Assembly: GCA_017540915.1 (NCBI GenBank)
Contig: JAFYAD010000200.1
Location: 1 to 9,321 of the forward strand
Source of the DNA: Lachnospiraceae bacterium
Lineage (GTDB): Bacteria > Bacillota_A > Clostridia > Lachnospirales > Lachnospiraceae
Direction: 5' to 3'
DNA: 9,321 nucleotides
Positions 6,401 through 9,321 of the stretch are shown here, piece by piece (within the stretch, counting starts at the first letter, position 1; each line of letters starts with the position of its first letter). The notes beneath the pieces were generated by a model. The model had not been told where the DNA came from and did not search any database. It was given only the letters and a program-made list of their open reading frames with translations. The position numbers and the translations under genes were made by a program.

Positions 6401-8798
6401 CAATGTTCCTACGCCGTTTACGGAATCTATCCTCTTGTTTTTCTCTCTCTTCCATCAGGCTGTCAATGTCGGTTGCCAGAGGTTTAATCATTTTGCCGCT
6501 TTTGTCAAATCTGGCATAGTAAAAATGCACCATGAGATCCTCATAGTCCTCATGCCAGTTTCCCGCTTCCATCCAGGCTTTCTTTTTTTCCGGAGCGATT
6601 TCTTCCCTGTTCTCATACTCTGCCTGATCGCGATAGCGTCCCTGCATCGCGTTCACGATTTTCAACGCTTCCCTTGAGGCTCCCGACAGCTTCAGCGAAT
6701 AATTCTTCTCACCATCCAATACCCTTGAAATCACACCCTCGACCGTCTCAAGCGTTTTCATCATCCCCGCAGCCGGTTTTTTTTCATCCGTTTTGTATGC
6801 ATAGATTACCTTGAAGGCAGAGGTCACAGAATTGTTCTCATCTTTATAATCCACCGGACCCATCAACCTCCGGTATTCCCGGAAAGCTGTGATCAGATGT
6901 CCAAAAAGCTTTTTTTCGTTATTGTCTTTGATAAAGCCATTTGCCATGGCTGTATCGATGAGTTCTTTTTCTGTGATCTGTTTGCCGCCAACCGGTAACA
7001 ACAGGCTATCTTCTGCTTTTTTCTGTTCCATCTGCCTGCGTTTTGCCCGATCTGCGCGTTCTCTTTCATTCCTCTCAAAATTTTCCTGATTCTTTTTCAG
7101 AGTATCTTCCATAGCCTTCCGGGAATGCTCAACAGAAGCTGCATCCATCTTTTCATACGCTTCGGCATTGAGCCTGTTCTTTTTTTCTCCGAGATAGGTC
7201 ACGTCGTTATGGGCGATATCGATGGAATCATACCCTATATGCCAGGAACCGTCTTTTCTGTAGATCAGCGGGGAATACTCCACCCTCACATCCGGTCTTG
7301 CCATCATTCCCAGAACCAATGCCTTTCCCACGGCAGGGGTAACATTACCCTCACTGCCCAGATGTTGATATAATGCGTTGGGATCCAGTATCGTGCCGTC
7401 TTTCAAAACAAAACGAAATCTTTCGAAAAGCTCTTTTACGTGGTACTGGTTGTCCGGATGCAGAAATAACTCCTTCTGGGCAGCCCATAACGGTTCAAAT
7501 ATCTCATCAAATATTTTTTCCGACTTCTCCAGCTCATGTGCGTAGCCCTCGAACTGCAGCTTCATGTCTTTATGGATCTTATCTTCCTGACAGAAAGAAA
7601 GTTTGGAAAGCGCTTCCGGCACATCTTGGCTCACCTTTTCGGAAAAATCAAGGAGCTTTCTTCTTAACGGCGCAGCCTTTTCCACATTGCCTTTATCATA
7701 CGCGGTTTTTTCCGCAAAGGAGGTCTTTACTCTTTCTATTTCCCGGATCTCACGTTCCCTTTCCCTGTTGTCTGCGATCTCTTCCGCCTTTCTTAATGCG
7801 GCATCAAGCTCCATTCCTTCTTTGTAGGCTTTGAGCGCATGAAATCTACGCGCTTCGGGAAAGACTTTTTTCATCTCCTCCAGTACATTGTTATAAAGCA
7901 GCGGCCTTTCCAGACGGATTCTTTCAAAGGGCACATTCAAAAGCAGGTTTGCCTCTTCCATGCTCAAGGTTCCAAATACCTTTTTATCCAAACCGGCTCT
8001 GAAGCCGGAATTATAGAGAACCAGCTTATGCAGCTCTTTTGCATTGCTATATTTTTTTTCTCCGATATTTGTCCCGCCAAGTTCCGGGGCAAACTCAATC
8101 TCCGCCACCAGCTTAAAAAGCACTCTCTCGGACAAGGACTGATCCGGTTTTAACGCATGGATTCCCCACCCCACCATCTCTGCGCCCGCAGAAAGGAATC
8201 GGGTTGCCTTTTTATAATTGACAACTCCATTCACTTCTTTTATGAAGGTATCATCTGTACTCAATTCAACCGGCAGGGCATAGTTCAGGCCTGTAGACAC
8301 CATATCATAAAAAATAGCTTCACCCTCTATCCCTTTGCTGATATCCTCACAGGATTGAAAGGAGTCAGCCTCGGGAAGACGTACCTGCAAAAGCTTTTGA
8401 AATGTCCGCCCGAACATCCTTCCGTACCATTTCCGATTCTCCATTTCATCCCGAACAGATAAATGTTGTCCATATAATAAATGGGCAGACATCTCTTTCT
8501 CAAAATCAGCCAGCCATTTGTCAAGCAAACGCTTATCCGCGTGATAGACTATGGACGGAGTCGTGTCATCTCTGGAAAGACAGTAGACCATGAAAAGGTT
8601 TCTGACATCCAGCTCATCAATATCAGCCTTCTCATCCTCCTTTCTTTTTTTCTCATCTCCGTATATGAGGTTTCGCAGCCTCTCAAACGTTTCTTTTCCC
8701 CCGAAGACTGCATCTGCGGAAAATTTACTTCTGATACTGAGCTTCTTCCACCTGTCGATCTCTATTTCATTCGCTAAATTTACATTTGGTTCCGGCAT
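417..8798 (-). CDS. Giant modular cytoplasmic protein of unknown function (about 2793 aa)
   Basis: I do not recognise this protein and assign no function. The frame is open for 8.4 kb and ends in TGA. The first possible ATG is at 8822, but the ATG at 8798 (protein MPEPNVNLAN...) is preferred because AGGAGG sits nine bases before it; the longer start would place that site inside the gene. No signal peptide, hydrophobic segment long enough to cross a membrane, LPXTG motif, Walker A motif or other known catalytic motif is visible, so a soluble cytoplasmic protein is likely. It is rich in Lys, Glu and Arg, with probable coiled coils near residues 343-360, 573-597, 1129-1152, 2035-2097 and 2121-2139. 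Order of parts: module A (about 1-800), linker (803-818), module B (819-1652), linker (1653-1680), module A' (about 1685-2253), linker (2254-2293), module C (to 2793). A and A' are diverged copies. No frameshift or internal stop is seen. A scaffold or large structural role is conceivable but speculative. Confidence 0.93.
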   Translation of the reverse strand: MPEPNVNLANEIEIDRWKKLSIRSKFSADAVFGGKETFERLRNLIYGDEKKRKEDEKADIDELDVRNLFMVYCLSRDDTTPSIVYHADKRLLDKWLADFEKEMSAHLLYGQHLSVRDEMENRKWYGRMFGRTFQKLLQVRLPEADSFQSCEDISKGIEGEAIFYDMVSTGLNYALPVELSTDDTFIKEVNGVVNYKKATRFLSAGAEMVGWGIHALKPDQSLSERVLFKLVAEIEFAPELGGTNIGEKKYSNAKELHKLVLYNSGFRAGLDKKVFGTLSMEEANLLLNVPFERIRLERPLLYNNVLEEMKKVFPEARRFHALKAYKEGMELDAALRKAEEIADNREREREIREIERVKTSFAEKTAYDKGNVEKAAPLRRKLLDFSEKVSQDVPEALSKLSFCQEDKIHKDMKLQFEGYAHELEKSEKIFDEIFEPLWAAQKELFLHPDNQYHVKELFERFRFVLKDGTILDPNALYQHLGSEGNVTPAVGKALVLGMMARPDVRVEYSPLIYRKDGSWHIGYDSIDIAHNDVTYLGEKKNRLNAEAYEKMDAASVEHSRKAMEDTLKKNQENFERNERERADRAKRRQMEQKKAEDSLLLPVGGKQITEKELIDTAMANGFIKDNNEKKLFGHLITAFREYRRLMGPVDYKDENNSVTSAFKVIYAYKTDEKKPAAGMMKTLETVEGVISRVLDGEKNYSLKLSGASREALKIVNAMQGRYRDQAEYENREEIAPEKKKAWMEAGNWHEDYEDLMVHFYYARFDKSGKMIKPLATDIDSLMEEREKQEDRFRKRRRNIANYDDAQIQNDADVQVQNDQEVKKRHSKDRIVELAGLMKKIPAEQRTESHQRILDAAAKIEREKETETELFDIRATWDMVSGEAIRAILRLRDALDGDQGNLLFYKNLKNGTDPQYPGKKSRDDDFKYKLAGSMLRQARAIAEKAADSKEKTDALREIEKAMENNRPYERCGEDREQILKMSEENFDEIKKAAEGIKAPDQAPTKLRACVDAMKVFAGNKADLKDVKFNYGYLMEHDAGLNPKVDLDRKFFFSNLFQMNDAICAYLDTVTEWNDFSKKCVDILNLTEPQRALGYKDKMIQRVVNREKADLKDPFILNQDRITAITGAINKLEKDRERLLAEGKEQKAQEKEKVIFTYSLKRAERIRDLEVLEAERDHKDNADRLAYEKAAAEHRYARAGMEIYDGKRHLMSNAEYQKVRVEMSLALSTAESDLHNTDHFYAERKKVYEESLNAVLRDKGVDPNSEAAKQTVVTIEEVTAKKAELFPGREYSVFGSDDMAVEMEERLMATSPKAKMILEMMDTIYRYRDDLGGSRYYKDTDKPRLSPKAQTIIKNGKKIVAEMKVANAGAMLRKGKKLGNNKVEDYPTNYEATSMYLHSFLKLAVYEEYLTKKLKEDEQKINGEIGASFKDSNPKPNDRKRIHDMYKDSYRAFCYMTRFYPHYQENGPAYYSQAVIPSVLKNLIDQYNYAKQLGTDEAMTGFFKEIDGACFDLVCRNIQDYAEAHPIPDPEMDEVYRIADPGHGGVYVHDARHLKGITVWNQFNPQKCDTALDATMKVIGALTQEYTDEHPGEESPYRWKDVEKEVRHQLAGKHFRDVDFSGKTEQQLGTEPDFVKVFAELKKTCIDWMVINEDEPEPEIKPQEQEIKPQEQEVKPQEQEIKPAAEQVIKMPYIDMDRILGIRTEDGRNMFSRILDKAGILKEAKNRLQDPKLITIFAIYCLSEEKMSPEDFARIDTFSIEEQQDLGQRFLKAFRDHPYSEDRKQTIENAGWYGKMCATAVGKLKEPGAAGLAVYIGEHIDDVFSSWTKVATLEGFLTGYGTVAGKNGVTAFDEDRTFLYEAKVHDRQQDDKAQGKGKAIDRITEAQQLFEVAVGKFDGSRPYEQGKIQDLRALTGEELDQSEEAFDRLFANLALKEKTVLDVTGSSGLLAGFRVRNWYGDGGEFGGDVSVSSVVNVLLGDKALTEAERIRYEKAYIMRLAASADWGALAYGGLELVQEGEKLTAKVSSGIYKVYDLKERIEKRRQVLAKRSERKKQKALENERKEDQKAENYTRKEARNEVEFYEQLADQEKERAKKFKGYRPKEDKVPTFEEAYNRLWQERLDRVAKEKEEKRQKKEAENLSLREEFVSWFAKYGWDSKEDKAFFGKLYDGLYTEGAYEAPADAMQDFIDHLKILGKPAGTREDNPEAYHRVDRIFNELLLAMNMTDAANRTPQFEDAVQAVNTYKQVYSTKVQEEPVKEEPEKKEPEKKEPEKIEPVKEGLVKEEPQKEEFKENRKGDGKKQEVPEKQDPNVIQHQEVHEEQLPQPAEHEKERADYAVFRSNLRQYEIWRENFTARVDAWVKELKHTVPELSAEQQNAQPNGNQQDLQQQNAQQRLYTQFEMMFEGLKKLSETLKKDQSTESEIMNAMTVAYNRSKLYAESSKTKAKQTRPGAPDYIVEGYRIAAGAETTILNEAAKQQIVRGWVSGSAHGIEVNGTLQNASLAGLRIAGNAFAERVGVNGNAAIENEATVQKQDEQLDLYARDVMKIITDIAGKIDRKVDEKHLYLGQEHYLKPIENMTVKQCAQEVVARKYIGLLLGNEALTTGNAGNIPNYLEQARQHFKDHFSAEVEKLENNAAFKAVAKAYPDDFTNRWNEVKEDADALQKEYQEKYNAYGEGGFMNFVRAEGAGDAEKYQRLAQVIIAQVFSQPKNIKALQGIVAGQYDLMDTQNKILDYVTASRCLEGTNFNAERLEQDIATGRLRDKVLKNVVDKQKPAKLKKVLKNPHEMGMI
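420..1900 (-). other. Module C of the giant protein (C-terminal region)
   Basis: Residues about 2300-2793. It begins with a charged helical stretch, then a Gln/Asn-rich run (QQNAQPNGNQQDLQQQNAQQ) and a helix whose NAMTVAYNRSKLYA faintly recalls the ends of A and A'. A Gly/Ala/Asn-rich part with two VNG motifs follows (about 2495-2520, N2496 in EVNG), then helical sequence to a Lys-rich tail ending PHEMGMI. No anchor, sorting signal or known domain is visible. Function unknown. Confidence 0.45.
1921..2037 (-). repeat. 15-base tandem repeats encoding a PEKKE-type linker
   Basis: About seven imperfect 15-base units encode the five-residue pattern EP(V/E/Q)KE/K, seen as EEPVKEEPEKKEPEKKEPEK and onward, at residues about 2254-2293. 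The central units are nearly identical at the DNA level; the outer ones are diverged. A highly charged Pro/Lys/Glu spacer of this kind is expected to be extended and flexible. It separates A' from the C-terminal module. Confidence 0.85.
2079..3626 (-). other. Module A' of the giant protein (second copy of the internal duplication)
   Basis: Residues about 1725-2240. It repeats the module A series: YCLS at 1738-1741, GWYGKM with W1790, KNGVTAF with N1845 followed by RTFL, ELDQSEEAFDRLF from 1916, and KAFFGKL with F2165, preceded by YGW. YCLS to WYG is 52 residues in both copies. The codons have diverged even where residues agree (Tyr-Cys-Leu-Ser is TAC TGT CTT TCC in A and TAT TGT CTG AGT in A'), so the duplication is old. 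This copy is shorter in its middle. It carries its own Lys/Glu-rich stretches at 2035-2097 and 2121-2139, similar in placement to the coiled coil at 573-597 in A. Confidence 0.6.
3759..3842 (-). repeat. 21-base tandem repeats encoding a PQEQEIK linker
   Basis: Three near-identical 21-base units (3759-3779, 3780-3800, 3801-3821) and a diverged fourth (3822-3842) encode a seven-residue repeat of the form KPQEQEI/V at residues about 1653-1680. The differences between units are mostly third-position or conservative (Ile/Val). It is an acidic, Pro/Gln-rich, probably extended spacer that separates module B from A'. Near-identity of the units suggests recent slippage or unequal exchange, so copy number could vary among strains. 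Confidence 0.85.
3843..6344 (-). other. Module B of the giant protein (unique central region)
   Basis: Residues about 819-1652, between two low-complexity repeats. It is mostly charged and predicted helical by inspection, with a Lys/Glu/Arg run at 1129-1152 that resembles a coiled coil. Near its end is a Gly/His-rich patch, P1539-GHGG, then H1547-D-A-R-H1551, the least helical-looking part of the protein. I find no convincing copy of the YCLS/WYG series here, so it does not look like a third copy of A. Function unknown. Confidence 0.5.
6345..6392 (-). repeat. Two 24-base tandem repeats encoding an 8-residue linker repeat
   Basis: Two consecutive 24-base units (6345-6368 and 6369-6392 on the plus strand) differ at only a few positions. 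They encode DAQIQNDADVQVQND on the minus strand, residues about 803-818. The Gln/Asn/Asp-rich composition suggests a flexible linker. It follows an Arg-rich run (KRRRN) and marks the boundary between modules A and B. Confidence 0.75.
6699..8621 (-). other. Module A of the giant protein (first copy of an internal duplication)
   Basis: Residues about 60-700. Landmarks in order: YCLS at 72-75; KWYGRM with W124; EVNGVV with N190, followed by RFL; a charged, probably coiled-coil stretch with repeated Arg-Glu at 343-360; ELEKSEKIFDEIF from 422; a second coiled-coil stretch at 573-597; and KKLFGHL with F632, preceded by NGF at 620-622. The same series recurs in module A'. This copy carries about 170 more residues between YCLS and the ELEKSE landmark than A' does, much of it the charged helical stretch. 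No family could be named for it. Confidence 0.6.
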
Positions 8799-8807
8799 GT
8801 TCTGTTT

Positions 8808-8813
8808 CCTCCT
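8808..8813 (-). promoter_or_regulatory. Ribosome binding site of the giant gene
   Basis: A perfect AGGAGG on the minus strand, nine bases before the ATG at 8798. It is the reason for preferring that start over the upstream in-frame ATG at 8822, which overlaps no such site and would translate through it. Confidence 0.8.
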
Positions 8814-8825
8814 GATGCACATTGA

Positions 8826-8831
8826 ATTATA
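8826..8831 (-). promoter_or_regulatory. Possible -10 element of the giant gene promoter
   Basis: TATAAT on the minus strand, matching the sigma-A consensus. Transcription would begin near 8819, giving a leader of about 20 bases that just contains the ribosome binding site and excludes the ATG at 8822. No good -35 hexamer lies 16-18 bases upstream, so the call is weak. A second AT-rich box, TATAGT at 8898-8893, has no good partner either. Confidence 0.3.
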
Positions 8832-8903
8832 TGGTTCTTATAGTAATACCCCTTTTTTTCCTGTTCGGTTGCATCCAACGCACGCCCCGGGTACTATAGT
8901 TTC

Positions 8904-8926
8904 AAAAAAAGTTGCAGTTTTACTGC
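8904..8926 (-). terminator. Weak intrinsic terminator candidate after the sugar kinase gene
   Basis: On the minus strand GCAGT-AAA-ACTGC (8926 to 8914) forms a five-base-pair stem. Three bases later a run of seven T follows (8910 to 8904). It lies about 100 bases after the kinase stop codon and before the giant gene, where a terminator would be expected. The stem is short and the T run offset, so termination may be partial. Confidence 0.4.
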
Positions 8927-9027
8927 TCCTAAATGCCTCTCTTTTTCGATAATATTCTTTACTTGATCAGTATCTTTACTCTCGCCTGCTTTTGGAAATT
9001 TGATGTTGCAAGATTAACATATACCCG

Positions 9028-9321
9028 TTAAAAGCCGCCAATATGACTTAATGTTTTAGAAGCGACTCTTGAACCTTCATTCATTGCATTTATAATATCA
9101 CAATCTCCCAAATATGAACAAAGAAAGCCAGCATGATAACTGTCACCGCATCCGGTTGTATCAATTACATTATTGACCGGCACAGCATCCACTCTATATT
9201 CTTTTCCCATATAATAAGTAACGCTGCCATTTTCTGCAAGTGTAATGTTAAATATGTTGTCATACCGTTCAGACCATTTTTGAAATTGTAAAAGAATACT
9301 CTTCTCACCACTGATAAAAAA
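9028..9321 (-). CDS. PfkB-family carbohydrate kinase, fructoselysine 6-kinase-like, C-terminal part
   Basis: The last 97 codons and TAA stop of a gene that starts outside the window. PfkB (ribokinase-type) kinases transfer phosphate from ATP to a sugar hydroxyl in the cytoplasm. The frame contains NITLAENGSVTYY, the usual strand and turn before the nucleotide site, and then the PfkB signature NNVIDTTGCGDSYHAGF, in which the final Asp of GCGD is the catalytic base. The C-terminus, ASKTLSHIGGF, resembles the AAKTIQYHGAW end that I recall for E. coli fructoselysine 6-kinase FrlD, which phosphorylates fructoselysine so that a deglycase can release glucose 6-phosphate and lysine. Substrate assignment from 97 residues is tentative; another sugar or amino-sugar kinase of the family is possible. 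The ATG at 9210 is internal, since the frame stays open upstream to the window edge. Confidence 0.92.
   Translation of the reverse strand, partial: FFISGEKSILLQFQKWSERYDNIFNITLAENGSVTYYMGKEYRVDAVPVNNVIDTTGCGDSYHAGFLCSYLGDCDIINAMNEGSRVASKTLSHIGGF

Noticed and set aside
8862..8880. GTTGCATCCAAC as an operator in the giant gene upstream region.
   Set aside because: Only four base pairs of symmetry around a four-base centre; this is expected by chance in 200 bases.
9028..9210. A complete 60-residue small protein starting at the ATG at 9210.
   Set aside because: The frame continues open to the window edge, and the sequence before the ATG (ITLAENGSVTYY) is part of the same PfkB kinase fold.

Overview
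The window is dominated by one huge minus-strand gene. It encodes a protein of about 2793 residues that I do not recognise, and it sits between two ordinary metabolic or housekeeping genes, both cut by the window edges. All three genes are on the minus strand, so transcription runs from high to low coordinates: the end of a PfkB-family sugar kinase (fructoselysine 6-kinase-like), then the giant gene, then the start of a tRNA-dihydrouridine synthase. The tight gene packing, strong AGGAGG ribosome binding site, moderate GC content and Lys/Glu-rich proteins suggest a Firmicute, probably a gut clostridium of the Lachnospiraceae type. That assignment is inference, not proof.

Layout: 9321-9028 is the C-terminal 97 codons of the kinase. 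9027-8799 is a 229-base gap with a weak terminator-like hairpin for the kinase, a TATAAT box and the Shine-Dalgarno of the giant gene. 8798-417 is the giant gene, open throughout. 416-341 is a 76-base gap holding two small palindromes and the Shine-Dalgarno of the next gene, with no T-tract terminator. 340-1 is the N-terminal 113 codons of the dihydrouridine synthase.

The giant protein shows no signal peptide, membrane segment, sortase motif or recognisable enzyme motif, so it looks cytoplasmic. It has a modular plan. An N-terminal module A is followed by a short repeat linker, a unique module B, a second repeat linker, a diverged second copy of A (A'), a third repeat linker and a unique C-terminal module C. 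The A/A' relationship can be read by eye: five landmarks occur in the same order, and the first pair (YCLS to WYG) is separated by exactly 52 residues in both copies. The three linkers are built from three unrelated in-frame tandem repeats (8, 7 and 5 residues), each at a module junction. Lys/Glu/Arg-rich probable coiled coils lie inside the modules.

Nothing in the sequence ties the giant protein functionally to its neighbours. It may be a lineage-specific gene inserted between unrelated genes, with its own promoter and possible readthrough into the tRNA-modification gene.
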